A stretch of DNA of 64,000 bases. Origin: Diphasiastrum complanatum. Its lineage: Eukaryota; Streptophyta; Lycopodiopsida; Lycopodiales; Lycopodiaceae. The stretch's first letter is position 1. Every line of letters begins with the position of its first letter. This document shows, in pieces, positions 24,736 through 36,680 of this stretch. A model generated the notes under the pieces. It had not been told where the DNA came from, ran no database searches, and saw nothing but the letters and a program-made list of their open reading frames with translations. Position numbers and translations under genes: made by a program. The stretch is from the NCBI GenBank assembly GCA_029204225.1, contig CM055111.1:3628287-3692286 (forward strand). Direction: 5' to 3'.

Positions 24736-24840
24736 AATGGAAATGGTGTCAGAAATATTGGAGATGGGCGTCGGATGCAATCTGCAGATGAGGGCGATGG
24801 ATGCAAATGCAGATGAAGAGTGTCGGAGCTCCCTTTCTCC
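24736..24840. repeat. GGATGCAAAT-type dispersed repeat, copy 1
   Basis: ATTGGAGAT, GGATGCAATCTGC, GATGAGGGCG and GGATGCAAATGCAGATGAAG occur in the same order at about 27840-27920. This copy truncates the P450 exon. Confidence 0.6.
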
Positions 24841-25200
24841 CTCCCCTGAAACTGTTGCCTATGGCGGTTGTTGGAATGCGAGGGGATCATGTGAGTAGTT
24901 GGAATGTCCCAATTGGTGATGGGGACCTGGATCTTGTAGCAGTAGGGGATTGCACTTGTGGTGATTGTGGTTGCTGAGTATCCATCAATTGCAACTGTGG
25001 TGAGGAAGTGGCAGGTGATGTTTGTCTGGTCCTGCTCAACTAGTCTGCAATCTGCGTTCCTCTTCATGAAGATTGTCTCACTACTGCACATTTGGTGATA
25101 TAGGTACATGCAGCTGCTATCTTTGATAGTATCCAAGCTGGACTTCCATTGAATGAATGACTCATTTGACTGGTCTGTCGGTTGATGCCATCGGTTGAGC
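24841..25200. other. Unassigned sequence upstream of the P450 fragment
   Basis: A long minus-strand frame (24630-25136) spans this area, but only its P450 part is recognisable. The rest shows no motif. Confidence 0.3.
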
Positions 25201-25800
25201 CTTTAAATAATTGCTTTGGCTAGAATCCCTTGCTTGAAAAATTTTGTTGAAGTTCGATCAAGAGATTTGGCAGAAGTCGAGGTGGTTGGAGCGCTCTATA
25301 AGAGCACTTGGTCGTGGCACTCAGGTAGAACATTTGGTGGAGCGCTCAGTTGGAACAGTTGGTCGAAGCACATTGGACCAGATTTTCACAATGTCTCTGT
25401 AGTTGACTCGAAGACCAATATCTGAATTATATGCAGGAAGCAACTTTGAAGTGACATGGATCTCTCAAAAACTTGGATATGCACCAATATCCTAAACTCA
25501 CTACAAGGTGATTTGGAGATGGATAGATAAATAAAAAAATTCATTCTGAGCTATTCTAAAAGTATGACTTGCCATTTATAGACAGTTGATAAATGCGGAG
25601 TGCTTGTCAAACAAAACATTCATGCATCAGAGAGTGGATGCTATAGTGCTTATGGTGGAAAACTTCGGTTGAACCCCTCGGTCGAGGAGACTCGGTTTGA
25701 GTTCCTTAGTGAAGATTCAATTGAAGAGTTCGGTGCAAGAGAGTTGGTTCAAAATATTCGGATGGAAGCCTCGGCTAAAGAGTCTCAGTTTTAACATTCA
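25201..25800. repeat. Imperfect short-period repeats (TTGGTCGAAG / CTCGGTTGAGG type)
   Basis: Phrases built on CGGTTGA and GTCGA or CTCGGT recur every roughly 15-35 bp, most densely at 25230-25400 and 25660-25790. Open frames here look like by-products of the repetition. Confidence 0.4.
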
Positions 25801-26510
25801 GTGGATTTTGAAAGTATACGAACCATCATATATAGCATCGGATGTATTTTAGTCAATATGAAATAGTCAAGCATTGGACATAAAATCGGATGTGACGAGA
25901 GATTGAGGAGTCATATATAAAATATGGGAACTCTCAGATGGGCTGGTCGGATGTAACTTTAATAACAGTTTAGAGGCATGTCGGATCTTCTGTTGATTAC
26001 AGTCTCGGATGTACTTGGTCATAAATGGACATGTCTTCGACTGTTTTGTCTTTGACTGAATCGTATACCAGAATCAGATTAGCAATATGGGATTCTATAT
26101 TGATTGTTTTTCAGATATAATTGAACTGATAGGATATGATTGATATGTCAAATCAACCATAAAAATCTGAACAATTGTGAAGAACTCTGATAACTCATCG
26201 GATGTATTCTGAAGCTCGTCGGATGCCAACTGTGGAATGCAAAGGGAATGCAGGGACAGATGTAACAAAATGCAGTAGCGGATGCAAATGTGTCGGATGT
26301 AGATGAAGGTAGAGGACGTCAGATGCAATGGTTAGAAGGCACTGGCAGATGCAAATGGTTGGCGAATGCAATGAGCATCGGATGGAACTGAGATGGAGGA
26401 CGTCGGATGAAACTGATGAGGAAGGGTGTCGGATACAAATGAAAGTGGAGGGTGTCGGATGGAGGTTGGCAGATGCAATGGACGTCGGATGGAACTGGAT
26501 CGAAAAAAAA
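25801..26510. repeat. GTCGGATG-rich dispersed repeat region
   Basis: TCGGATG occurs about 15 times, often as GTCGGATGCAA or GTCGGATGGAACTG. Spacing tightens to about 25-40 bp between 26270 and 26490. Confidence 0.55.
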
Positions 26511-27830
26511 AAATAGACTGGATCGAAAAGACAGGGGATGAGAAAAAGTATAAGGTATCAAAAAATTTACAAGGGATCAAAAAATTATAAGAGGTCAAAA
26601 AATAAGAGATTGAATAAAATTAGGATCGAAAAATGAAATTCGAAAAATGAAATTCGAAACATGAAACTCGAAAAATAAAACTCAAAAAATAAAAACTCGA
26701 AAAATGAGAACTCGAAAAAAGAGAATTCAAAAAATTAAAACTCGAAAACAAAATTTGAGAAATCAGGGCTCGAAAAATCTATTATCGAAAATAATCTATC
26801 AAAAAAATCTAGGCTTGAAAAAGTAATAGATCAAAAAATTAATGACTCGAAAAACAGAGGTTTGAAAAAATAAGAGCTCGAAAAAATCTAGGATAAAAAA
26901 TTTGATAAGTATCGAAAAATGTATAAAGGATAAAAAATATCAAGTATCGAAAAAATTTACAGTGACTCGAAAAAACTCGAAAAACTCGAGTTGATAAAAG
27001 TATCGAAAAAATCTGATTGCAAATATCAAAAACATCTCGGATTGTTCAAGTCGATACAGTATCGGTAAATTCTGGAAAACATCGAGTCGCGTATCAAAAA
27101 AATCTTAAGTATGGAAAAAATGACAAGGGACTGAAAAATGTCAAGTATCCAAACAATCATAAGGTATCAAAAAAATCGAAAAACATGAAAAAATCGAAAA
27201 CAACAAAAAAATCGAAAGAAAGTTAAAAAATCGCAGAAACTCGAAAATCATGATACAACTCATAAAACCTCAAAAAACTTCAAAGGAACTCGAAAAAACT
27301 TGAAAAGTTGAAAAAACTTGAAAATTTTATAAAATCCGAAAGAACTCAAAAAATTTAAAATCTCAAGAAACTCGAAAAATTTCAAAACTCGGAAAACTCA
27401 GAAGAGTTAAATACTTGAAAAAACTTGAAAAAATATCAAAAATTTGAAAAACTCGAAAAAATTCAAAATACGGAGGATGGAACTAGAAAGACGGTGGATG
27501 TAAATACTGGGTTGAAAAAATATATTGGATAGAAAAATTACAGAGAATGAATCAATGTACGGTTTTGAAAAAACAATGGAAAAACTTAAAAAAGACTTTG
27601 AAAAAACTTGAAAAACTCCAAAAATGTTAAGATATCGAGAAAAAATTCAAAAAACTTGAAAAACTCAATTTTTTTTTTAAAAATTAGAGTCAAGTATCGA
27701 AAAATTGAAAGTATGAGAAAATTACAAGGGATCGAAAAAAAAATTACAAGGGATCGAAAAATCCAAAATTTGAAAAACTTGAAAAATTAGAAAAGACGTG
27801 GGATACAATCTGAAGATCAAGACGACATAT
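26511..27830. repeat. Degenerate simple repeat, CTCGAAAAA-type, A-rich
   Basis: About 1.3 kb is made almost wholly of 8-15-nt variants of (A/T)CTCGAAAAA(A/T) and ATCGAAAAA on the plus strand. Lys/Asn/Ser-rich frames such as 27017-27226 are products of this composition. Confidence 0.75.
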
Positions 27831-28900
27831 GCAAGTGGAGATGAGTGTCAGAAACATTGGAGATAGGCTCCGGATGCAATCTGCCGATGAGGGCGGCGGA
27901 TGCAAATGCAGATGAAGGGTGTCAGATGCAGATTGAAATGAGAATGCTTTGTCGGATGAAAATTTTGGGATGCATTGGGAGATGGATTCGTCGGCTCGAG
28001 AAGGAATAGCTCATCGGTTCTCCCTCAGAAAATGGACTTTAATGGAAAAATGTGTGGTTTCAAGAAACATGTGGGAGCAGTGTGTCGGTGGTTTTCTTGA
28101 ACATCTATCGGTGGTGTTCTGATGCAAATCGGAACGCAAAGACACGATTGAATGCGTGTGCTTGGAAAAAGAGCATAGCAAGACATGGAGCAGACAATAA
28201 AAAAAAGAACGAACTGGAAGATTCACTATTATAATCGAATTCGTGGAGCATAAAAGCGAGAAGATGGCCACCAGCAGCAATGCAGCGTCGGATGGAAAAA
28301 ATCTATTTAGAAACTCAAAAAATTAAAAAATCACGAAAAATTTGGAAGTTGAGAAACTCGAAAAAATTAGACTCGTCGGATGCAAACGTCAAAGAAGTTT
28401 TTTTTGACAGGTCGTTGGATGCAATCGTCAAAGAAAGTCTTTTTGTGCAATTCGTCAGATGCAATCATCGGACACAAGTTTTTTTAAAAAAAATTTAAAA
28501 AAATGAATAAACTCAAAAAACTTAGAAAACTCAAAAAATTTATGAGAAACTCGAAAAAATAGAAAATACTGATTTGAGAAAAAATGGCAGATGTAGTTGT
28601 CTGAGAGAAAATTTATGCTATTTTTTGGGTTTTTTTGTAGTCATTGGATGCAATCTTCAGATGGAATTGTCGGATGGGATCGTCAGATTAAATTTTTTTG
28701 AATGTTTTTGTTTCAAGTGTTTGGCGGATGCATGGCAGATGCAAACTGAGAAAATTCAAAAAAAAATCTGAGAAATTCAAAAAATTGAATAAATCGAAAA
28801 TAAAAAAAAATGGCGGTCAAAAATTGGCGGTGCGACGATGGGGTTTTCTGAAATTCAAGGGTGATTTTGCACAGATTTGAAGCAATCACGATCTGACAAA
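27831..28900. repeat. Mixed GGATGCAA-type and CTCGAAAAA-type repeats, second copy
   Basis: The stretch 27831-27930 repeats the order seen at 24736-24840. GTCGGATG and CTCGAAAAA phrases then alternate to about 28860, which ties the two repeat types together as one larger unit. Confidence 0.55.
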
Positions 28901-31449
28901 CAATATAGAATGCGTGCTTGTGGGAAATAGAAATTGAGGAGAGCAAACAACACAAACAAAAATGAACACTGAAAGATGGGCTGGTAAAACGAGTTCTATG
29001 GATCGAAATGCAAAAAGACTATCAATGGCAACTGGCGCTAATGTTAGTGCAAGAATCTCATGTCAATGTTAACAGAAGTAATTATCTGGATACTGCTTGG
29101 TAGTGCTCCAGATGATCGACTCTTTGCTTTACGACTGTCAATGGGCTTCTAAAATGGATCTTCGCTCTATCTGTAATCTATATACAATAAAATGCTTTGC
29201 ATACAAGCAATAGACAATTCTATAGGATGGAAAATAAAGCTTCACTTCCCAATGATTGTCTGGAGGAAAGCTGACAGGCTCAAACACCCGATTAATCCCA
29301 TTTAAGGTTGCATGACATATGCACATACATCTTGTGTGCTATAAGTACCTTGCAAGAGCTCACCATCCTACACTTCCAAGTTTCAATGTTTGGTACCAAA
29401 TCCTCTCCACATTAACATTCATTCACCATGGCTTGGGGGTGAAACCATTGTCACAGGTTGATCTTTCTAGTTGGGTGGTTTGGCCCTACAATCTATCCTT
29501 TTGGTGCTTTATTGGCCAATACAACCGCTTGGCCGAGACTAGCTATATTGGCCAAAATTGCCAATTAACTCTAAAAATGATTCTAGTCAAGCTATCAAAT
29601 AGTCCAATGAAATAAAATCAATACAATAGGCTTTATCGAAACTATCGGCATTGTCATCATTATCAGTAGTCGACACTATCAACATCTAGATCCATTACTA
29701 AAGTATTCACATGAGAACTTACCCCTTGTCATAGCACATATTGTAGCAAATCTATGAGAAGAGTATAGACATATCGTTAGACATTATTTTTTGATCAATC
29801 TAGGTATTACTAACCAAATCTCATCACTCTAAGGAGGTCAATTAGCATCAGATCATGGAGATAACCACACCCTCCATGGATGTGATCATGTTCATATGAT
29901 CCTAGTAAAACCATATTGATCAGGGAGCATGGCTTAGATGGATAAAGCACTCCCAAGTGGTCAAGCATTGTGGTGCTTCATATTTCTCGTATGACATGAC
30001 TACCAAAAGAAGGTAATGTCAATTACATGTAGATCTTCTTCCAGTGAGATCAGCCCCTCAATGGATAAATATTCTAACATTTTATCCCTTGCACATGGCA
30101 TTAAGTGCAAGTTACATCTATAACATATTGGATACAATTCCCAAATCTTATGTATTGAGGTGAATCAATTATGTAAAAATCAAGTTGGATGATCTAAATA
30201 GTTAGCTCTAACTACCAATGCTCCCACTAAGGTTAATCTATATACTATATTAGTAATGGATATGTCTATGTGGAAGAAGCATAAACATTAAATTCTTGGA
30301 TGGAGTGATATGTGAAAATGTTTTGGATAGGTTATATGTTATTGGTTAGGTTTTCATGGTTTTTACAAGGTATTAGGGTAGATCCGTGCCATTCTAATCC
30401 TTTTCTAACAACCGTTTATCTTACGCAAATCCATGTTGTCCAAGATAATTTGAAGAAAAAACCTTGTTACAGGATGACATAGGTGTAATCATTATCAGAG
30501 TTGTTACATTGTTTACAAAATGGTAGAATCTAAATAGGTAAGAAAAGACGTATTTCAGCAATTAGAATGATTACTAGTCAACAAGAATTGAATATATTCG
30601 TAAAGAGACATCTTCCCTTTTGAGCGTAAGTGGTGTATGCAGAGTCTAAAATTTGTTTCGAGAACTCATACATGGATGATCGTAGATGTGTTTTCTTGTG
30701 AGAATGCCATGTTAATCCTTTGAGTGCTCTTGCTTTCTTTAGAATCAAATCATTCGTAATGTTATTGTCACATAATGTGAAAAACAGAACTCCACATATT
30801 AAAGAAAGCCTTTTATTGATCGCTTACATCAATCGAGAGCGAATGGTTTTATGTGCATACCTATGTAGACACTTATAGTCTTATGGTTCAAAATCAAACC
30901 TAATCAAAAAAGAAGGTCGTAGTAATATTCGATGCTACAAGAAGCGTTTGTTATATCTGTTAGTGATTGATCACACTAGTATTTTCTTTGAAATAGCAAC
31001 CAGTCAATAGCATGATAGCAGTCAGGTTAAATCATGAGACTCTACTAATTAGAACCAAAACGTGCAAGTATCTGAGTTGTAACTTTTCTATGATAAAATG
31101 AAAGTAGAGCAACTCCATCTCTGGACTTTGTATGTAACCTTTCGTTTCTCATAAAACAACCAAACAGTCATGCTATCCTTTGAAGGATAGTAGTGCTCAT
31201 TGTGTACTATAGTTAACAAAACAAGTTATCATCCTTTCATATTTATAATAAAGAGTTTGAATAGAAGCAACCGTTTGTAGAGCAAGAAAGTGCTTCAACG
31301 CTAGTCATTCAGATCAAAGCTAGCTTCTGAAACTACACACAATATGTGATGCATGTCCATCACTATCATGCGCAAAAAATGTATGTGGAAGATAGCTTTG
31401 GTACATCGCAGACAACATACCATTCATACCCATTTTTCAAGTACACAAC
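28901..31449. other. About 2.5 kb without recognised genes
   Basis: No frame above 100 codons has motif content. Base composition is less skewed than to the left. I found no LTR ends, PBS or transposase motif. Confidence 0.4.
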
Positions 31450-32040
31450 TTAAGAGGGTTCTAGACATGTTCGACATATATTAGACCTATTTTAGATCAA
31501 TAAGAGTGATTGGCAACTTGGATGATTAAAGATCAAGACGAGCACTCAAAACTAGCTTTCATTGTCAATTACTACACTTCCAAGCAAGAACAATCAAGAT
31601 TAATGATCCTATGTCCTCACACATCCTCACACGTGTGAAAACCAATGAGTGTACAACTAAGAAAGAAAATAATTACTAACAAGTTCTTAAACATTCACAT
31701 CAAAATATCATGCATAAAAGAGTGATAACATCAAGATTTGCTCCCAAACCAATGCTCATCATTGGCATCAAAATGGATCCATCATAGATCAAGTACACAA
31801 TAGTGGATTTCTCTCTCTAAGCCACTTCCAGCACGTGTGAGACAGCTCATTGAGCTTATCCTAATCCATTTAGCTTAGATTCTAAATTTACCACATCATC
31901 ATTGGTGGCTAGTGTTGACTTTCTAGATTCCTAGATTCTAGGAGATAGACCCTGGCTAAAAGCATGTTTTGGTGGTACAGAAGAAAAACTCATTTTTATT
32001 GTACCTTTTGGTAGTACATTTCACTTTTTGGAGAATTTAT

Positions 32041-32395
32041 TACTCATAATTGTTTTGAGTCCACATTAAAAATGACAAGTTTTTAGTGGTAAGTCCAATT
32101 TCAGCGGAGTTTGGTGCACTAGAAAGCGCTGATGAGCGCTTTCCAATGATATTTACATGACATACTTTCGAGCTACAATTAAAACGTTATGGCAAGTCAA
32201 AAGTATGGGGATTTTATTAATCATAATTTTTTGAGTCCACATTAAAAAGGACATAACTTTTTAGCGGTAAGTCCAATTTTAGAAAGGGAGTTTGGTGCGT
32301 TAGAAAGCGTTTGACAAGTGCTTTCCGATGATATGGTACATGGCATACTTTCAAGGTACGGTTAAAAATTTATGGCAAGTCAAAGGTATTAGTTT
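32041..32395. repeat. Tandem duplication, 176-bp period, in element G
   Basis: TTTGAGTCCACATTAAAAA starts at about 32055 and again at about 32231. Each copy continues to TTATGGCAAGTCAAA. A single diverged copy in opposite orientation lies inside F at about 35322-35480. Confidence 0.75.
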
Positions 32396-32445
32396 AAAAT
32401 AGTGTATAATGTATTTCTACCCAAAAAATATAGTGTCCTTGAAAG

Positions 32446-33004
32446 TGTCATGTGCCAACCTTAGCATTCAAACATCTAATCCATTCATTAAACATCAAAT
32501 TACAATGGAAATACAAGAAACCAAGAAACTAGTCAAAAATCAAGAAGATAGCTAAAAGTAGCAAACCTTCACCAAAATAGGAAAGTAAGGTATCTTTATT
32601 CATGATCATTGATCATTCACAAGATAGGGCCTAACTCTAGAGCATGATCATAGCTCTCATGTGATTTTAGGCACATGAACCATTTTCTCCATCAAGAAAG
32701 CTCTCCAAGAGAAGCTCCAAGATCTCTTAAAACTCAAAATTACAAAATGAACAAAAGCCTCCAAATTTAGCACGACCTCAACTATTTGTAGTGGTCATTT
32801 TGCCTCCACTATAAGTTTGGGACCTTATTTAGCTAAATTGGGCCTTACAACCATTATTACAAGAAGCTATTCTCAATTCTAGCGAGGTTGTTTGACCCAC
32901 TTTATTAACTGTCCTATTGACTGGTTCTAATCTAATTTAGCTCCATAGCTATATTTGGCAATTCAATAGTAAGCTCATGGGCTAATTACATGCAGCACAT
33001 GACA
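32446..33004 (-). repeat. 3' LTR of F (559 bp)
   Basis: The terminal bases TGTCATGTGC and GCACATGACA form an inverted repeat. It lies directly after the PPT on the minus strand. Confidence 0.8.
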
Positions 33005-33018
33005 CTCCCCCTACTTTA
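33005..33018 (-). other. Polypurine tract of F
   Basis: AAAGTAGGGGGAG on the minus strand immediately precedes the TG of the LTR. Confidence 0.8.
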
Positions 33019-33394
33019 AGCATTTTTGCCCTCAAAAATGAAGACCATGTAGCTCTTTTGTTGGTGCCATGCTTCATGAATCCATTGGTGGTAGTCGAAG
33101 ATATTTGGCCAAACTGAGTAAGAAACATCTTTTCTTGTATTATTCTTGTCAGTAGCCATCTACCATCAGATATTGTTGTCTCAACTTTTTAGCGTAGAAC
33201 AAGGTTGCAATGAGAATTCTTCATAAAGAACCTTTGATCTACAACTGATCCCATAGATTTGATAAGATCATTGAAGAAGAGATTGATGAAAAACAAAAAA
33301 GCCTCAAGTTGCATTAATTTTGCATGGGTTGATAGGATCCAAGCAACAGACATTCAAAAGTCTTCTTCCTCAGTATCTTCCTTGATTGGATGGG

Positions 33395-34651
33395 CTATCC
33401 AATTCCAGATGCATCTTTTTTTGTCACTGCATCCGGTGCTATAGCCTTATGCATAGCTCCTTGATGTAGCATAGTGGTATCCATTTGTAACTCCATAGTA
33501 GTTATTAGAGCCATGCATCCCACATTCGGATTCATCAAATCCCATGCAGTGTAGGGATCTTTTTGGTCATATGTACACAAGGAATTTGACGGTTTTGAAT
33601 TCAATTTCCAAGTTAACATATTTTCCTTGTTGATAGGATTGATGACATTCCCCAACGCCAGAATATTCAAAAATTTTGCACCAACTCCTGGCATCAATAT
33701 CACATTAGATTCATTGATTGGTAGCTCGGTGCAGATTTGCTTCAGATCTTTGAATAGATCTCTTATTATTGACTTCATTGAAGCAATGTTGATAACAATT
33801 TCATCATCAAAGAGCTCGTTGCTATATTGGTATTTGAATTTTGCATCAATGTTATATCGCTCGCTTGATCCATGTTCAGGAATAATTTCATATAGATCAT
33901 TATCAATAATATGGTCGTAACCACTGATTTGTGGAGTAGAGCATAATTCGCGACAATCGAATTGTACTCCATAATTTAACTGTCATTGTAGAAGTTTGTT
34001 CTGCTCATAGTATACCTCCTTATTTTGACCTTGGTCCTGATCATTACAACTATCGGACAAGACTTGATCTAGATTCTCAAGTTGGTCTTCATCCACTTGT
34101 CCATTGGTGCTTTGCTGATAATGATTTGTCTCCGTGGAAGATAGATCGATATTAAGAATTTTGCTTTCTTCCTTGAAATCATTAGCTTCATCAGAAGATT
34201 CATGATCTTCTTTGCTCAAAACATCTCGATCGATATCTACCTTTGGCTTGGAAGTTTGCCCTTGGACTAGAGAAAGCGTTGTTCCATAGACATCAACAGT
34301 GGTACACAATTCAGGATTAGTAGTTCGAATATCAATTGGCTGTTGTGGAATACCAGCCAATTGCAAGATAGAGTCAAAACGAGCAGCCATCTTGTTGTAC
34401 ATTTCTTCCCATCTTCGCTCTGACCTTTCTTGTAATTGTTGCCCTGTTTGTTTCATTTGTTCAGTACTATCCTGTATGGCAGTTAAAAGTGTACCTAATA
34501 TTTCTTTTGTTCCACCACTCACTTTACTGATAGTAGGGTCTACGCTATTATTTGATCTTCCATGAATATTGACCCACTGTTGTTGAGTTGATGGCATTAG
34601 ACTTCCCACAAAATTGACATAGGGACTGGAAATTGTCGCTCCACTAGCCAT
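33395..34651 (-). pseudogene. F gag-like frame, 419 codons with one internal stop
   Basis: The frame starts MASGATISSPYVNF at 34651. It runs 222 codons to a TGA at 33983-33985, then continues in the same frame for about 195 more codons to 33395. Residues about 50-100 (AIQDSTEQMKQTGQQLQERS and on) look like a coiled coil. Residues 130-215 are acidic and Asn/Gln-rich. After the stop the protein is mixed (KSIIRDLFKDLKQICTELP). No zinc knuckle or enzyme motif is seen. Its position after the leader of an LTR element suggests a gag-type structural protein, but sequence alone does not prove it. Confidence 0.5.
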
Positions 34652-34739
34652 AGTAATATTCCTTCCCTCCTTAAAATAGTTTGCATAAGCAAATCATGTA
34701 CCCATCAGAGAAGGACCAATCATACCTGTAGTGGCAGAG

Positions 34740-35606
34740 TTCTAAATCCAAAAAAGACCCTTTGTAAAGATTCTTTTTATATTTTTTCTCAATTTTTTCT
34801 TACACATGTACCAATCAAAACACTCAAATTTGAAATCTACGTAACGTAACTTTTTGAGTCCACATTTTCACTTTGCTGATCGTTGTTGAAATCTTCAAAA
34901 TAATGGTCAAGTTCGTCGTTGTAGTTCTGATACTGATGATCATTAGCAAAATCGTCGTTCTGGTCTTGATACTGATTGCCATCAGCGATGTTGTCACCTT
35001 GATCATGATCTTTGATGTAATCATCACTTTGATCCCAATATTCCCCCACATCATTGTCACAATCGTCATCACAGTATGACTCATCGTCATCCTCTTGTTC
35101 ATAATGCCAATCCATTAGAGTCGATGTAAAATAACTAAATCTTGAAATTGTGGATTGCAATCTTGGGAAGAAAGTGGAGATGTAATGGAAACTAGTTTTA
35201 ACAAGGTGTAGTTAAGCAGTAACAATAGGCATGACATTAGGGGAGATTTGAGCTCCAAAAAGACCCTTTAAGAATTCGTGCAAGATGTGTTTTATTTTAT
35301 TAAAATATTGTAACACAAATACTTTTGACTTGCCATAAATTTTTAGTCAACGCTCAAAAGTATGTCATCTAACATATCATTGGAAAGCCCTTGTTGAGCG
35401 CTTTCCAATGCACCAAACTGCGCTAAATTCGGACTTGCCACTAAAAAGTTATGCCATTTTTAGTGTGGAATCAAAATGTGGACTCAAAAAAGTTATGTTA
35501 TGTAGATTTCAAAATTGAGTGTTTTGATTGGTCCATGTGTAAGAAAAATTTGAGAAAAAATATAAAAAGAATCTTTACAAAGGGTTTTTTTTGGATTTAG
35601 AACTCC
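34740..35606. repeat. Inverted repeat inside F, arms of about 128 bp
   Basis: The left arm 34740-34868 and the right arm about 35480-35606 are reverse complements (TCTAAATCCAAAAAAGACCC against its complement, then TTACACATG...CCAATCAAAACACTCAA). The 610 bp between them contain the acidic frame 34837-35160 and, next to the right arm, an inverted relative of the G repeat. It could be a second foldback insertion. Confidence 0.7.
34837..35160 (-). CDS. Acidic Asp/Asn/Gln-rich frame in F, 107 codons
   Basis: The frame starts MQSTISRFSYF and then is dominated by D, N, Q, E and Y (for example DQSDDYIKDHDQGDN). It stops within the inverted repeat arm. It precedes the gag-like frame in a different frame. 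Low complexity makes a functional call unsafe; it may be an N-terminal piece of the F protein separated by an insertion or intron. Confidence 0.3.
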   Translation of the reverse strand: MQSTISRFSYFTSTLMDWHYEQEDDDESYCDDDCDNDVGEYWDQSDDYIKDHDQGDNIADGNQYQDQNDDFANDHQYQNYNDELDHYFEDFNNDQQSENVDSKSYVT

Positions 35607-36077
35607 TCCAATGGTTTTTTTGATTAGAGCAAATAAAAAGGACTTTTGAAAAATGTCAAATTTTGATCCCAATAAGACTTATACACTAACAATCTTGTTG
35701 AGCTAATGAAGTTTGCTTTCTACGGCATTGAAATCCGAGCTCAAACGAATGAGATATGGTCAATCGAATGAATAAAACATAAAGTGTAAACAACTTAGGA
35801 CAGAGGGTCCTAAAATAAAATTGAAAATAAGAAGTACATAATGATGACAAAATGATGATCATTGTACTTAGCGCAGTGAACTGAGCAATTTTTGTTCTTA
35901 ATGCACTGAATTTTGACATAAAACGATAAAATTTAAGGCTACATGAAGACAGGGAAATTACAAACTTAGAAAGGGACCTTTATAGAAAAGTTTGGTTTCT
36001 TTGGAGCATTGGATCGTTGAAGAAATATACCCGTAGAAATCTTAAAAATGATGGCTAATTTTTTTGTTGGTTACTTG
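35607..36077. other. F interior, no gene recognised
   Basis: AT-rich. Open frames are short and unremarkable. Confidence 0.35.
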
Positions 36078-36163
36078 GTGCGCGGAAAATTCTGGCAGCG
36101 TGAGCACAAGGGCAAGTAGGGTGCTCGGAAGATTCTGTCAGCGTGGGCACAAGGGCAAGTAAG
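36078..36163. repeat. 43-bp tandem duplication
   Basis: Two adjacent copies of GGTGC(G/T)CGGAA.ATTCTG with GCACAAGGGCAAGTA, differing at a few bases. Confidence 0.7.
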
Positions 36164-36164
36164 A

Positions 36165-36390
36165 GAAAAAAAAATCTCAACCGATGCTTTTTAGAGAGAG
36201 AGGATCTCAACCGACATTTTTATAGAGAGAGAGGATCTCAACCGACGGTTTTTAGAGAGAGAGGATCTCAACCGATGCTTTTAGAGAGAGAGAATGTAGG
36301 CGACGGGGATTGTAGAGAGAGAGGGAATGTAGCCGATGGTGAATGTAGCCGAATATAGCCGACGCATAGAGAGAGATGATGTAGCCGATG
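36165..36390. repeat. Minisatellite, about 33-36-bp units (ATCTCAACCGA...AGAGAGAGG)
   Basis: Four units contain GGATCTCAACCGA followed by TTTTTAGAGAGAGA. Diverged units with GAATGTAGCCGA continue to about 36390. Confidence 0.75.
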
Positions 36391-36680
36391 TAAGAGATAA
36401 TGCATGACAATTCACGACAATGCCGAGTTCCTAGAATGTGTTGAACCACCTGCGAACTAGTGCTCTCAAAAGGTATGGATGAAGTTTGACAGAGCAGCTT
36501 TTAGAGGCAAATGAAAAAGTACGTGCATGGCCAGAGCCTAGAATTCGTGACCTCATTGAGCCAGCGCTCATGGATTAGCACTCAGTAACACACAGTGAGC
36601 CAGCGCTCATGGATATGCAATGGTACAAGGAGCACTACAAAGAGCTTGCAGACTATGACAGAGTAATAAAAAACATAGTG

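Noticed and set aside
24630-25136. 168-codon minus-strand frame as a full gene
   Set aside because: Only its last roughly 25 codons are P450-like, and these end at a splice donor. The rest is repeat-derived or unrecognised.
27017-27226. Lys/Ser/Asn-rich frame that could be read as a basic protein
   Set aside because: Composition is dictated by the CTCGAAAAA simple repeat.
29860-29990. Possible tRNA-like stretch (GCTTAGATGGATAAAGCAC)
   Set aside because: No acceptor stem, anticodon stem or T-loop could be paired.
34873-35079. Hydrophobic Val/Ile-rich plus-strand frame that looks like a membrane protein
   Set aside because: It is the antisense of an Asp/Asn-rich stretch, which automatically gives Val/Ile codons.
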